From the NCBI GenBank assembly GCA_918807975.1, contig OU964925.1:4006798-4070797 (forward strand): a stretch of 64,000 nt of DNA, read 5' to 3'. The notes beneath the pieces are model-generated. The model saw only the letters and a list, made by a program, of their open reading frames with translations, did no database searches and was not told the DNA's origin. The stretch is from Aplidium turbinatum (lineage: Eukaryota > Chordata > Ascidiacea > Aplousobranchia > Polyclinidae). Shown in pieces: positions 33,412 through 45,042 of the stretch. How positions within the stretch are numbered: the first letter of the stretch is position 1; the number at the start of each line of letters is the position of its first letter. Made by a program: the position numbers and the translations under genes.

Positions 33412-35400
33412 ATAGGTTAGTCTCCATAGCACCTATTTCCACAGGCCATGCTACCGATCCTACCTTAACTTTCACCCAGCTTTCACCACTAACATTCACC
33501 TTATCTATTATATCACCCTGTGTTTCCTGTATTTATTTCACAAACAAGCAAAATAACACAACGATCTTTATTTATTGATGGACGACCTGTTTGCCAAATC
33601 CAATGGAAGTATTGCAAATTGTGGCGTTGTGACAACTTGAAAGTTATACAGTAGCCTACTAACGACAACTAAGCTCATGGTCTTAACGCCAAAACAAAGC
33701 CAGCCTTGGGTGCTGCGGACAAAATAAACGCTACATAGCGAATGAAAGCATGCACGTACAACATGGTAAACTTGCTGACGCGAGCAGACCATCAGCATAG
33801 CGGTGACATCATAAAAATATAGATAACGCTTTAAGCAGATATTTTTACCTTTTAAAGCATTGCGCGGGTGACAGTTGAGCAGAGCTTCTCAAATTTGTCT
33901 GTCACATTCAAGCTTCGAAGACGAGCAAGACTACCGGACAGTGCATCATGCAAAGAAGAAGTAGGTGCAAGGAACATAAACTAGATGGAGATCTTAGGTT
34001 CGGTTCCGCACGGTAACAAGCTAAAACATTGACGTCATGATGCAGCACAGTTATCTGTATGCAATTGCACACTTATCAGGATGCACAATAATTTTGACCT
34101 CACTTGCAACGTGAGGAAAGTGTTCGGTTCATATCGTATCCTACGCAAGCAAATGAACTTGGTGTCTGTACAATGGTCTACCAAAGATTGTGTGATCAAA
34201 CACTACAAGCATCTTAAATGTTTAACCAGTTAGTTTGCACTTGCAGATGCGGAGTAGAATAACATTCCGAGGCTGGCGGTGAGCGTTGGAGATGTCAAAA
34301 GACAATAAGGCAGTAACCACAATGAAATACATGTAACACTTCTTTTCACGCTAAGAACAACCTTACTTTCAAGATGATGACGATAGACAAGTTACACAAA
34401 AACAAATAAAAAATCAACACAACGATTATAGGGGAAACGGTTGCTGCATTCTGTACAACCCCTATTTTGGTATGTGATGTAAATTTGTCAAAAACATGTA
34501 GATCCCATCCGAATGTTGTTATTCCGTCCATTGGTACGCGATGTGAGGGGACCTCACCAACAGAAAGCAACAACGAGCAGAAAACACTGAATGTTGCAAT
34601 ATGACAAAAAATCGACTAAAGGTGGCAACCTTGAAGCTTCTGCGAGTGGGATTTTTAATAGTAATTGAAATGGTTATAGTAAGCTAGTAGAAACTCGTTT
34701 GGTTATAATTAATAGTGGATCGTCGTAACATGAAGATTGAAATTTACTTAATATCTCCACGTAAAAGCTTCCGACAACAGTGGATAACATAACTGGCAAA
34801 TATAACATTTCATTAGGTAAAGGTGCTTTCATAAATCAAAGCATTGACACAACTTTCAAAGCATAAATGTCAAGAGATAATACAAGAGTTCATCAAAATA
34901 ACTGTTAAACACAGCTTTGAGATTGTGTCAAATACCTATGGAAACTATTCAACATCAGAAGGCAGCTTTTTTTAATTTCCTACACTTTCGGTAACACAAA
35001 TTAACATGTAGCAGCACACTGCAATCATGCTACGATGGTTGACTGAACAAAATTAGATTACACACTGAATACTTTCGAAAGAGTCGACTCAAAAACTTTG
35101 ACAAGCTGATAATCAGACACAGAATGGTAAACCTATATGTTAAGAAAAGTATTGAATGTAAAGATTACACGCTTTCGACAAAGGTTAGTTTTTCTACATT
35201 AGAGATTGTGTTTTTAGAAGTTCGTGCTTGAAGTGAAAGTTGAGAATTAGTTGTCGTAAACTCAATTTAACCCAGTTCTATAAAATATGCCCTAAAAATT
35301 CGACTTACTTTTGTTTGCACTGAAATGCACTGCAAACAAAAGAGTGTTGGAAACTTGGTTGACAACAAGGTTTCTGTTGAAGAGTTGTATTGGTACTAGT
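33412..35400. other. Gene-poor stretch between mariner and RACGAP1
   Basis: About 2 kb of AT-rich DNA. No reading frame has recognisable homology, and no terminal repeats with target duplications were found. Confidence 0.5.
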
Positions 35401-35487
35401 CCAGACAGCAAAACACGTTGTTTTTACATTAATTCAACGTCGTTGGCGTTCAATATTAATGCAAAAGGAGCAGGTTTTATTGTCTAG
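35401..35487. repeat. GACAGCAAAA foldback MITE at the RACGAP1 3' end
   Basis: CCAGACAGCAAAACACGTTG at the left, TTTTTACATTAATTCAACGT then GGCGTTCAATATTAATGC in the centre, and a right end GGTTTTATTGTCTAG. The right end corresponds to the family end GATTTTGCTGTCTGG with two changes. Those changes create AATAAA on the minus strand. Confidence 0.7.
35476..35481 (-). promoter_or_regulatory. RACGAP1: Poly(A) signal AATAAA of RACGAP1
   Basis: AATAAA on the minus strand, about 40 nt downstream of the RACGAP1 stop codon. It lies inside the terminal repeat of a foldback MITE. Position and sequence fit a cleavage signal; use in vivo is not shown. Confidence 0.55.
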
Positions 35488-35520
35488 ACTCTAGAGAATT
35501 GTTGGATCTTCAGATGAGTT

Positions 35521-37404
35521 TCAATTCAAACTGGGAGAGGCAAAGTACGATGCCTCCTTTTGCTTACCCCTTCCAAATGGAGTACCGCCTAAATACTTTT
35601 TGGCTCTTTCTGCAAGTGAAGTACTTGATGGCGTTTTCTTCGATGGAGATCCAATTGGTCCAAGCATACTGCTCAACTGCTTGTTAGATTCTGGAGTATG
35701 AACGGTGGCATGGTTTCTTTTTGGTGTTGCCATTGTGTTAGCTGCAGCATTCTCAAGAGCTTTGGAGTAATATTCTGCCGGAAGTTGCAGCAATCGAGTC
35801 ACAACTCTCTCTTGGTATTTAGCTCCCTCCTGTAATTCTTGCATAGAAGGTTCAGCACACTCATAACCAACCAGTGATGGTCCAACAGCCTTTGATAGCC
35901 CTTCAATTGACATTCTAGTGTCAGGGCTGTCTATGACTCGTTGAAAATGAAGAATCAAGAACATCAAAGTGTCACGATTTGGTGGACTTAGTTCATTCAT
36001 GACATCAAACATCGCTGAGTCTTCATCTTCTGCAGAAGCTTCAATAAACTTTGGACGCAATTTATATGTCAAAATTGGTTCATGTAAAGTTTCTCTCAAA
36101 AACTCTTTCACAAGAGAGCACAAAGCATGAACATCATTTATTTGCATCAAATTAGGGACAGACTTTCCCTTGAATTTTTCACGTAACTCTCTTACTATTC
36201 TGACCATTCCAGGCACACGGTACAGTCCGACCTCGTTCAAACCACGACGTTCAATCTCTTGCACTGTGTGGTAAATGATTGGAGGTATTTGAGGTGACTC
36301 ATCAGAAACTAAATAGTATTCCAAGAGATTTTTATTGGGCACTCCAGAAGGAGAATTTAGAGATGATTCGCAAGAAAATTCTTTTGCAAAACTTTCACAG
36401 TCTGGATGAGTTACTAACCTGCAATCAACACATTTCATGGCTTTTTTTCCAAAATGAATGCGCTTTCCACATGGCTTGCATGTCTCTTTGGTTATAACAC
36501 AAGGCTTCACCTGCATTTTGTGTTTAGCAAAAGACGGAAGGTTTGCTCTTATACTTGGAGTAGGAGCAGATGGCCAGAAGCTTTCAACTTCACTTTGTGA
36601 TTCTGATTCTGAAGTAATGCTTTTGCGTAAATGTTCTCTCGACGGACGTCTTCTCCCTTGATGAGGGTTAGGTCTACTAAAACTCTTTTCGAGCTTTTCT
36701 ATATGCATAGTTGCAGGGCCCTCAACTGTACAGCGTAGAGATTCATTTATGCCAATATCAGCCCTTACTTTCTTTGGTACAGTCTCATCTTCATCTTGCA
36801 CCTTTTGCATTGAAATACGACCACGCTTCCATCGCCTACTATTGTGTGGTTGCCCTGATTTATCTAAATCATCTTCAGTCACATCGAATGATATATCAGA
36901 GTAGTCAGAAAGCATTGATCCAGTTTCGTCAATTGGATCAAGCCTGCGAGCAGTTCTTGCTCTACCGCGTGGTGACTTAAATCGACTGGCATTTAAAAAA
37001 TCCAACTTTCTCTGCTGTTCTTCTGTCAAACTTGGACTTGTAGCAGTATCTGAAAGTAATAGTTCTCTCACCAAACCAAGTTGTTGGGCAAGTTCATCCC
37101 TTTCTTGTTCTGCCTGATGGCGATAACGCAGCTCCACTTCAATTTGCCTCCTCGCATGTTTAAGTTTAATCATTAGAGCATTTTTTTCAGCTTCGCATTT
37201 TGTTAGTTTTTCTTGCAAATCCACAGACTTATGTTCGGCATAGTTCCACTTCTTTCTGCAAACTTCGAAATGTCGAGCAAGTTGAAGCATTTCTTCTTCA
37301 CAACTGCCATCTACAAGAGTTTTGTAAGCTCTCACTATTTCATCAAACTGATTCACTAAAGACAGCTTACAAAAAGCAGCCTCGCTTGCAGAATCCAATG
37401 GCAT
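35521..37404 (-). CDS. RACGAP1: RACGAP1 / MgcRacGAP (CYK-4), intronless, 627 aa
   Basis: Centralspindlin subunit. In known animals it binds kinesin-6 at the spindle midzone and recruits ECT2 to drive RhoA-dependent cytokinesis. Domains: N-terminal coiled coil (about 35-115). A Ser-rich acidic patch at 158-180 (DETGSMLSDYSDISFDVTED) closely matches the human phospho-region that docks ECT2. The C1 zinc finger has all ligands (His295, Cys309, Cys312, Cys325, Cys328, His333, Cys336, Cys345). The RhoGAP domain (about 360-545) has the Arg finger at Arg396 in GLYRVPG. The tail is Ser/Thr-rich and basic. Length is nearly that of human (632). The reading frame is a single open exon with no stop or frameshift. 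A 3' splice-like TTATAACAG lies 7 bases upstream of the ATG, so a 5' leader intron or spliced leader is possible. A short 3' UTR ends at a MITE-derived AATAAA. Confidence 0.96.
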   Translation of the reverse strand: MPLDSASEAAFCKLSLVNQFDEIVRAYKTLVDGSCEEEMLQLARHFEVCRKKWNYAEHKSVDLQEKLTKCEAEKNALMIKLKHARRQIEVELRYRHQAEQERDELAQQLGLVRELLLSDTATSPSLTEEQQRKLDFLNASRFKSPRGRARTARRLDPIDETGSMLSDYSDISFDVTEDDLDKSGQPHNSRRWKRGRISMQKVQDEDETVPKKVRADIGINESLRCTVEGPATMHIEKLEKSFSRPNPHQGRRRPSREHLRKSITSESESQSEVESFWPSAPTPSIRANLPSFAKHKMQVKPCVITKETCKPCGKRIHFGKKAMKCVDCRLVTHPDCESFAKEFSCESSLNSPSGVPNKNLLEYYLVSDESPQIPPIIYHTVQEIERRGLNEVGLYRVPGMVRIVRELREKFKGKSVPNLMQINDVHALCSLVKEFLRETLHEPILTYKLRPKFIEASAEDEDSAMFDVMNELSPPNRDTLMFLILHFQRVIDSPDTRMSIEGLSKAVGPSLVGYECAEPSMQELQEGAKYQERVVTRLLQLPAEYYSKALENAAANTMATPKRNHATVHTPESNKQLSSMLGPIGSPSKKTPSSTSLAERAKKYLGGTPFGRGKQKEASYFASPSLN

Positions 37405-38235
37405 TTTGTTCTGTTATAACTAGTCAGCTAAGTGGTAAAACATTGCTGAAATACAAGCATAAAAATAAAGTGTTTCAAACCGCAGTGGTTGTCACAGAAA
37501 TCTTAGCATACTTTAAACAACAACGGGTGATTAACTCTAGCAAACCATTCAACGATTAATACTAGAACGATTGAGAAGTTTCACAACCCAGGCCTTTGAG
37601 CTCCTTTATTTTTCTGACGACCAAGCATGGCCTACCAAAGCTTATTCATGGCGGCCAAATTCTCGCACCCCGCAGCCAAAAACAGGAGTTTTTAAAAAGT
37701 TGTGTTTTCAAAACTCCGTTCAATGATATCGCGTTTTATTTTAGGTTCACTCAAGTAAGGAACAACGTAAACAAGGCCCTGAAACGCATTTGCAGTTGTA
37801 TTTATTTATAAATACACTGTTTCCCAAGTAGATGTAGAGAGCTAGTCTTCGACGTTTTACAGGTCGACGCTCAGACTTTTTGTGAAATTTTATAACAATA
37901 TTTCTCATCAGCGTGTAAGAGACTGCCTTGTTTGTGAAAAAAGGTTGTGAATGCAAGTGAACAGAAGAAGTTTTACGTTAGAACGCAAGTGAAGAAAAAT
38001 TTTTAATAGTGGAGTGTGGAAGCCGACAACCAAACATGGCCTGCCCTATGGGCTACGGCGCAGTAGTTTCAGGGGCCATTTAATGACTTCTCAGCAGCCA
38101 TGGTCAATGGTCGCTGGGAGCTTAGTAGCCAGCTGGAAGCAGCAAAAAAGCACTATTATCAATTAAGCTCTAAAAAAATGCTCCTGGGAAGTGTCAAACT
38201 GATGCCTTTTAAAATATGAGATTGATACAGCTGCT
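37405..38235. other. RACGAP1 upstream region
   Basis: About 800 bases upstream of RACGAP1. I see no CpG-rich block or TATA box in a clear place, and no second gene. Short reading frames here are not convincing. Confidence 0.4.
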
Positions 38236-39134
38236 CAGGGTTGAGAAAAACCCGGGTTTTTTTAAAAGCCCAACCTGCCCAGGTTTTTTTAAAAAAACCC
38301 GGCTTTTTTTGGGTTTTATTGTTTTTTTTTTAAAAAGATGCAAAAAAAAGGTAGATTCATGCTTATTTCACCTCAAAACTACTTTTTACGAATCAAGTGC
38401 CGTTCACTCACAGTACATGCTTGCATGACTCAATAAAATAATGCACTAGGGCTGTTGTTGCTTGAATGTTGCATCATCCATTAATTTCAAGATCAAGTTG
38501 GATGTTGCATCATCCACTGATTTCTATACCAAGTTGATGCTACCGTGGTAGAAATCACATTATTGCATCATTTGCTTTAGATTTGAAGGCAAGGAGCATT
38601 TATGCCATCATGTTCAAATATTTTTTATCATTTATATATATTATATATATATAGTAATGGATGAGCAATTGCATGGCCAATGGCTATTTAGGCAAATGCT
38701 CTGAAACAGTCATGCGTTAGAATCCAGAATCTGTAATTCGTAAATAGCTTCCTAAATTGCATTTCACATCATATATACAGACTACAGAAGAGTAGTACTT
38801 TCACCAGTTTAACTATAAGGCCTTCTTGCATAAATGAGTTTCAATGTAGTATACACAAAGTGGCATTACTTGATTTTTGTGTACTGTACAACATCCACTG
38901 CATTTTCAGTTTATTCTTGGAAATTTACTTCACAATCACATCCTTAAGTCCTAATTTAAAGTTTGTTTTAAGTGCCTTGTAGTGTTTTTGTTCATTTTTT
39001 TAATTTTCTAATAAAAATTGGACAAATATGATGCTCTGGGTTTTTTTATGGGTTTTTTTGGATTTTTTTAAGTGGGTTTTTTCAAAAAAGCCCACCCGGG
39101 TTTTTTTGGGTCGGGTAAAATACCGACAACCCTG
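38236..39134. mobile_element. hAT-type element with AAACCCGGG/TTTTTT ends, 899 bp
   Basis: Terminal pair CAGGGTTG and CAACCCTG, followed inward by runs of GGGTTTTTTT/AAAAACCCGG on both sides. Perfect 8-bp direct repeat CAGCTGCT (38228-38235, 39135-39142). No coding capacity. Confidence 0.82.
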
Positions 39135-39284
39135 CAGCTGCTACTCGCTATGAGTCACGGACATTCACACTTAAATTTGTCGAGTTTAAAGGTTATTTTG
39201 TTGTTGAAAAAAGCAAGTAAAAATATATATGTCATGCTTGAGTGAACAGGTGCAAATAGTCTCTGAGGCTACCGGTATATTCAC

Positions 39285-39780
39285 GGATGCAACCTATTTT
39301 GTCTCCTAAACACTTTGTTTCCCGATTTCATCCCTTGAAAAGATCGAGCAAAATAGAACAAAGCCAAAGTCGCTGATTGGAGTTCCCGCAAACATTTTAA
39401 GACCTTTTTCTTGAATTAATCATTGAATTTTTATGGGCCACCACAAATCAAATGTGACTTTTTCTTTGTAATGTTGTCTTAAAATGTTTGTCGAAAGTGA
39501 ATAGATCGTTCCAGTATGACAGCTTGTGATCATTTGTAATGGAGGATTGGAGGGGCTACAATCTTAACTTGATAACCCTAACCCGAAAGTGAGGTTTGGG
39601 TTATCAAAATAATCTTAACCCATAATTCGGTTTATCAACTGCCGGTACTATTTCAAAATACTTAGCGCGATCAATTATTTCAAGAACTGGGAAAAAATTT
39701 GAAATTTTGTGGCAACTCTGATCAGCGACTTCGGTGTTGTTGTATTTTTTTCTTGATATCTTCAGGGGACGAAATAGATT
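39285..39780. mobile_element. GCAACCTA-end inverted-repeat element
   Basis: Left side GGATGCAACCTATTTTGTC and GAAAAGATCGAGCAAAATAG; right side inverted (GATATCTTCAGGGGACGAAA then TAGATTTTTT). Contains GCTGATTGGAGTTCCCGC, shared with 17655 and 40755. Borders are approximate. Confidence 0.55.
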
Positions 39781-40195
39781 TTTTTCGAGGAGATTCTTAA
39801 CCAGCAAAGTGTAAACTTTCAGCGTTGCCGTTAAAATCTAAGCTATAATTGAGGGATATCATAATTGATAAAAATCTCCCCAGGAAAAAATTCCTTGGGG
39901 AAAATATACTATATCTGAATAAAATTTCCTCAAAAAAAACCTGCCCTGATAGAGCAGTAGTCATCATCATCATTTAAGGGGGTTATTTTGCGAGTGGGTG
40001 TTTATTGTTCATGACAACCTCACACACATTTTTCCAGACTTTCAAATAAAACTGTCAACCTGTAAAGTCAAGTTGTCTACGCTGTCAAATCATCAACAAG
40101 ATTGTAGCCTGCCCATGACAATGTACATGCGCAATAAGAGTGCCATAGAAATAGAAATTTTTGCATGGAATAGTTATATTTATGGCACCTTAAGT

Positions 40196-41928
40196 CAGTG
40201 CTTTTCAACCCCTAGGTCGCAACCCAAAACTGGGTTGCCGTTTCATTTGGCTGGGTCGCTGGAAGATGTGGTAATAAAAGATAATGTCTCTTGAGCAAAG
40301 TTAAAACTGCTTACCACTACTTTAGTTTTTGTAATTTCCACTATTCAAACTACGCCGCAGGTTTCACTACACGATTTTATCACACGCATTTTGGATGAAG
40401 TGTACACAGCAGCTTACACACTACACTAGGGAATTGTAACAAATAATTGCTTCAAAAACCACATCAAACATAAAGATCGCTTTCCAGAAAGTAGCATCAT
40501 TTACTGTTTTGAATTAGTTACTGGAAGATACGGAGTTAAGGCTTTGACGATGTCCAGCTTGTCATAAAGGGATTTGGGTTCATGGAAAATTTGATTATCC
40601 CTAAAATTGCAAAGGATTTGGAATGGATGCACAATCCATTTGCTATTGATGTTGATATGTACCCTGCCTGAAAACTACAAAAGCATTTTTGGGTTTCAAG
40701 CGGAGTTTATTGAGATTCATTGCGACAGTGTACTGATGAACTGTTTTAAGAAAGAGGGTGCAACCTAATTCGTACCATGAACAATTTGTACCGTCAGTTC
40801 GTACCATGAAAAGATCGAGAGAAAAAAATTAAAAAAGCCGAAGTTGCTGATCGCAGTTTCCGCAAGGTTAGGGTATCGGAGTATTGGTTACGTGTCGATA
40901 TCCGCAAACAAATAAACTGAAAAGTTCAAGAGAAAAAAATAGAACATCGCTGATCGCAGTTTTCGTTTTTCCGCAAACATTTTTAAATTTCTGGTAATGA
41001 TCCTAAGAATTTGCCGAAGTCACTGATTACAGTTTCCGCAAACATTTTAAAAGGGTTAGGGTTGATCGGAGTTTCCGCAACCATTTTAAAAAGGGTTAGG
41101 GTGTTTCCGCAAACAAACAAACTGAAAAGATCGAGAGAAAAAAATAGAACAAAGCCGAAGTCGCTGATCGCAGTTTCCGTTTTTCCGCCAACATTTTTAA
41201 ATTTCCTGGAATGATCCTAAGAGTTTGCCGAAGTCGCTGATCACAGTTTCCGCAAACATTTTAAAAGGGTTAGGGTTGATCAGAGTTTCCGCAAACATTT
41301 AATAAGGGTTAGGGTTGATCAGAGTTTCCGCAAACATTTTAAAATTTCTGGTAATGATCCTAAGAGCTTTTGTTTGTTTGCGGAAAACTTTGAAATGTTT
41401 GCAAAAACTGCGATCAGCGACTTCAGCTTTTTTTAATTTTTTCTCTCGATCTTTTCAAGGTACAAACTGACGGTACGAATTACGTTGCATCCTAAGAAAG
41501 ACACCCTTGGTCAACTTTGGACAAAAGACAAAAATGAAGACTGTTGTGGGCACGCATGCACACAGCAAAAGCTCTCCTGCCATTTGTTACTACCTGCCTG
41601 TGAGCGGGTTTTCTGCGCTTACTCACATCAAAACAATGGAGAGAAATTGTCTTTAGCCTGAAGATGACATGAGATTGACACTGAACAAGATGGCTCCAAA
41701 TTTTGACAAAATAGTTGAAGCAATACAAAGTCAAGGCTCACATTTATTAAATTTGACATTTTGTTGTTATGTTTAATCATGTTATATATGAGTGCATAGC
41801 TAATTTTTTCATGCTTACAAAACGTTGTGCGAAACGTAGTTTTGGAAATAGGGTCGCCAAATCTTCAATATTAATTTAACCTTAATATTTGGGTCGCCAC
41901 AAATAAAGGTTGAGTTTGAGAAGCACTG
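40196..41928 (+). mobile_element. hAT transposon remnant (Charlie/ZBED-like), 8-bp TSD
   Basis: Ends CAGTGCTTTTCAACCCCTAG and TTGAGTTTGAGAAGCACTG, with perfect duplication CCTTAAGT (40188-40195, 41929-41936). GGGTCGC words lie near both ends. Remnants of transposase on the plus strand are SGFQAEFIEI near 40690 and a C-terminal block at about 41570-41755 (SGFSALTHIKTMERN; MAPNFDKIVEAIQSQG). These match the C-terminal part of ZBED-type hAT transposases. A second element (40755-41492) is inserted between them. Dead copy. Confidence 0.85.
40755..41492. mobile_element. Nested GCAACCTA element with TTAGGG-bearing tandem units
   Basis: Inverted ends GGGTGCAACCTAATTCGTACC-like and GGTACGAATTACGTTGCATCC-like, flanked by the 8-bp direct repeat TAAGAAAG (40747-40754, 41493-41500). 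The body repeats GTTTCCGCAAACATTTTAAA with GGGTTAGGGTTGATC several times, and GAAAAGATCGAGAGAAAAAA at both sides. No coding capacity. Confidence 0.72.
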
Positions 41929-42610
41929 CCTTAAGTACTGTATAACCACTTTCTTTTTTTTTTCTTTGTAACTTTATGTATCATCCTTAAAATCAGATTC
42001 ACTTCTAGTTTAGCTCATTGCACTTTTATGGGTAGGTTGCATCCCACTTTTATCACTGTCAATAAATAACAAAGTGCATGAATTAAAACTACCTCTTTGC
42101 AAATTAACAACTTTCCTCAAAAAGTCCCATTCATTCCAAGAGACTGAGAGAGAGGTGAGAGCTCTCTGACCAGTGCTTCCACTTTTACAAAGCTAGATTA
42201 CCACTTGTATTACCACATTTGTGCTCAGATTACCACATTTTTTACTGTGATTTTTTACCCGATCTTAACCGTATTTCGACTTACTTTTACATTAACACAG
42301 TGGCTATTTTTACCCACTTGTTGCCATAGTTACTATCAGGTGTTGTCAGAGTTAGGATTAAAGTTAGTAAGGGTTAAGGTAAGACTTAGGAATAAGGTTA
42401 GGGTTTGATCTTTACCCAGAACTAAAATTTTTTCTAAAATGCAAGTTTTTGTTTTCAACAGCTTTAAACTTTTCTCAAATTACGACAGAATTCCTTATCC
42501 GGCAACGCTATTATTTGGTTATATTTACACTATATAGTGTAAGATAAGGCCTAAAACAACTACTGTACTCAGTTTATTAACAGAACGTCCGAATTAAGAA
42601 AGCAAAGTAC

Positions 42611-43069
42611 CAGTAGCTAAGTCAGAAATTTTGAAAGGGGGGGTTTTGACACTCGCCGGCCTCTTTACCAAAGGCGACACCCAGCGGCGGGGGGTCTGGG
42701 GGCCTCCCCCAGATAATTTTGAAAAATTACTTTAAATTTAATGCATTCTGAGAGCATTTTCAACAAAAATGTGGGTATGAATATTCCTGTAAAATGGTGC
42801 TGTCTGGTGGCATAGCAAAAGAGTAAGATCATGTTTTCTTGGGCATTTTTCGGTAATAAAGCTAATCTCCATGTTTTCTTGTTGCTAATTCCTGGCTGAG
42901 ATATTTGAATGTTTAGCATTCGAAAAACTCGCTCTTTTAATGCAGTTTCGTTTAAAATTAGGCAAACTTTGTTTTAGAGACATAGAGACTGAAAGCATCA
43001 TTCGCAATATCGTGACGTCACACGCGTGCCAAAGGGGGGGTTATAACCTCCCCCCTGGCTACGCCACTG
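42611..43069. mobile_element. TAGCCAGG-family MITE, 459 bp
   Basis: Starts CAGTAGCTAAGTCAGAAATT and ends CCCCTGGCTACGCCACTG, with perfect 8-bp duplication CAAAGTAC (42603-42610, 43070-43077). The interior (AATTCCTGGCTGAGATATTT, GTGACGTCACACGCGTGCC) is the reverse of the inner elements at 43384 and 48311. Confidence 0.82.
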
Positions 43070-43135
43070 CAAAGTACTGTACTTGACACTGCAGCTAGAA
43101 TCTGAAAGACATATTATATTGACTATGAATATGAT

Positions 43136-43921
43136 CAGTGGCGTACGCAGGGGGGGCATTGGGCCATGCCCCCCCCCCCCCCCCTTAAAAATGTTTTAGT
43201 AGTCAACGACGTAGATTAAGGCATTTAATATGTTTTGCATTGCTCTGTCAAAGCAATTACTGTAACAATGTTGTTTTATAGACTAAGCCAATACGAAATA
43301 CATGGCCCAATCCACCTACCCCACCTCAGGTCTAAACTAAAACCATACTGGGATATCATGAAGACGTCTGGGATATCAATGGCCAGTGGCGTAGCCATGG
43401 AGGGGGGGGTACAACCCCACTTGGCACGCGTGTGACGTCACGATATTGAGAATGATGCTTTCAGTTTCTTTATGCTTGGGAATGATGGTTTCAGTCTAAA
43501 AAAAACTAGCCTAATTTTAAACAAAACTGCATTAAAAGAGCGAGCTTTGCCAATACCAAACATTCAAACATCTCAGCCAGGAATTAACAACAAGAAAACA
43601 TAGAGACTTAGCTTTATTTCCGAAAAATGCCGAAGAAAACATGATCTTATCCTTTTGCTATGCCACCTGACAGCACCATTTTACAGGAATATTCATACCC
43701 ACATTTTTGTTGAAAATGCTCTCAAAATGCATCAAATTCAAAGTAATTTTTCAAAATTTTCTGGGGGAGGGCCCCCAGACCCCCGCCACTGGGTGTTGTC
43801 TTGAGCGAAAGCGCTGTTGGGCTTCGCCCGTCGGTCGTCAAAACCCCCCCTTTCAAAATTCCTGGCTACGCTACTCTCAATGGCCCCCCCCCCCCTTCAT
43901 AAAATCCTGTGTACGCCACTG
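43136..43921. mobile_element. Composite MITE, copy 1 (outer plus inner element)
   Basis: Outer ends CAGTGGCGTACGCAGG and CCTGTGTACGCCACTG, flanked by AATATGAT / AACATGAT. An inner TAGCCAGG-family MITE (43384-43876) is inserted with its own perfect duplication TCAATGGC. A second copy with the same nesting lies at 47996-48861. Confidence 0.85.
43384..43876. mobile_element. Inner TAGCCAGG MITE of composite copy 1
   Basis: Starts CAGTGGCGTAGCCATGG and ends CCTGGCTACGCTACTC. TCAATGGC lies on both sides (43376-43383, 43877-43884). Confidence 0.82.
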
Positions 43922-44457
43922 AACATGATCACATGGTCACCCTACCTCCAAAGTCAAAAGTCAGGACGCATTCCAAAATCAAACCGAAAACAGCGGAACA
44001 TGCTAGTCACATGCTATTATAAGTAGTTTTTTGCATATCTGTTCGATTTTGGAGGACAACAGTTTAAATGCTCTTATTTATTGATAGTATTTTATGTCAA
44101 ATTTATAATTTTCACATTTTGGCAACATTTCCACACAAAATTTTCATATTACCACATTTTTACCACAAGCATGATGGAAATTCCACAATTGTGGTAATTA
44201 CCACAAAAGTGGAAGCGCTGTCTCTGGCTGAGGGAGAAATTCAATTTAAATTTCTTTGCCTTCCCGCGGATGTATCATGTTGCCAGACTTAGAAAATAAA
44301 ATTGGGTGTTCTCACTCTCAATGAAGTTGATTTCAAAGTTTCTTTGCGAAGGTGATAAAATCTTGAAAGTCGATGTATTTTGCTTTTGTTTGGGTAATAA
44401 ATGCAACGCATAAAATGTTCTTCTTCTTCTTCTCTCGTGTTGTCGCTATATGTCAGG

Positions 44458-44614
44458 CAGTGATGGGCATTATCGGCGATAATCATCGGCGATAAATTTT
44501 TATCGCTTATCGTTATCGCTCAATTATTTTTTCAGTTAGGCTATCGTTTATCGTTATCGCCAAAGGCAATATTTGATTATCGCCGATAATTAATCGCCGA
44601 TAAATTTTATTTCG
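44458..44614. repeat. TTATCG/CGATAA-rich segment, probable MITE end
   Basis: Starts CAGTGATGGGCATTATCGG and contains many TTATCG or CGATAA hexamers in both orientations, so it can fold on itself. A matching right end with target duplication is not seen. Confidence 0.5.
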
Positions 44615-45042
44615 GATCAACACACAAGTGGAAAGATCATGAAAAGTAATATTTTTACTAGCCACCTAGTTAATGAAACTAAAATTAAAACCAGTTCTTC
44701 TTCAGTGCCTGAAGTGTGTGTGCACAGGTCGTTATCAGGGGAGGGGGCACGCCCCCCTGCAGCGACGGCCCTGACAACACAATAATTTTTAGAGTTGCAA
44801 ATTGCAATGCAATGAAATGCTTGCAACAAGTCTCTTGTTGTTTTGCTGCAATGGGCAATCGCGAGTGAATTTTACAATTAAAATGTAAGCGCACAGGCGG
44901 TACAGATTTTTTTAAAGCGAAGCGAAAGAAATTAGCAAGTGGTTTGTGAAAGTGTCGCAATACGAGGCCGCTTTTACATCGGAAACATGGTCTTTCGCGC
45001 CACCTCACGATCAAAACAAAACTACATTGCAAAACCTACAAC

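Larger units (their letters stand above)
42171..44220. mobile_element. hAT-type element carrying two inserted elements, 2050 bp
   Basis: Ends CAGTGCTTCCACTTTTAC and GTGGAAGCGCTG, with duplication TCTCTGAC / TCTCTGGC. TTACCAC words repeat inside both ends. Two MITE insertions (42611-43069 and the composite 43136-43921) make up about 60% of its length. No transposase. Confidence 0.75.

Noticed and set aside
34346-34573. 75-codon minus-strand frame between mariner and RACGAP1
   Set aside because: No homology, no splice context, and a composition typical of AT-rich noncoding DNA.
35499-37559. Plus-strand frames opposite RACGAP1
   Set aside because: They are antisense shadows of the clearly coding minus-strand RACGAP1 exon.
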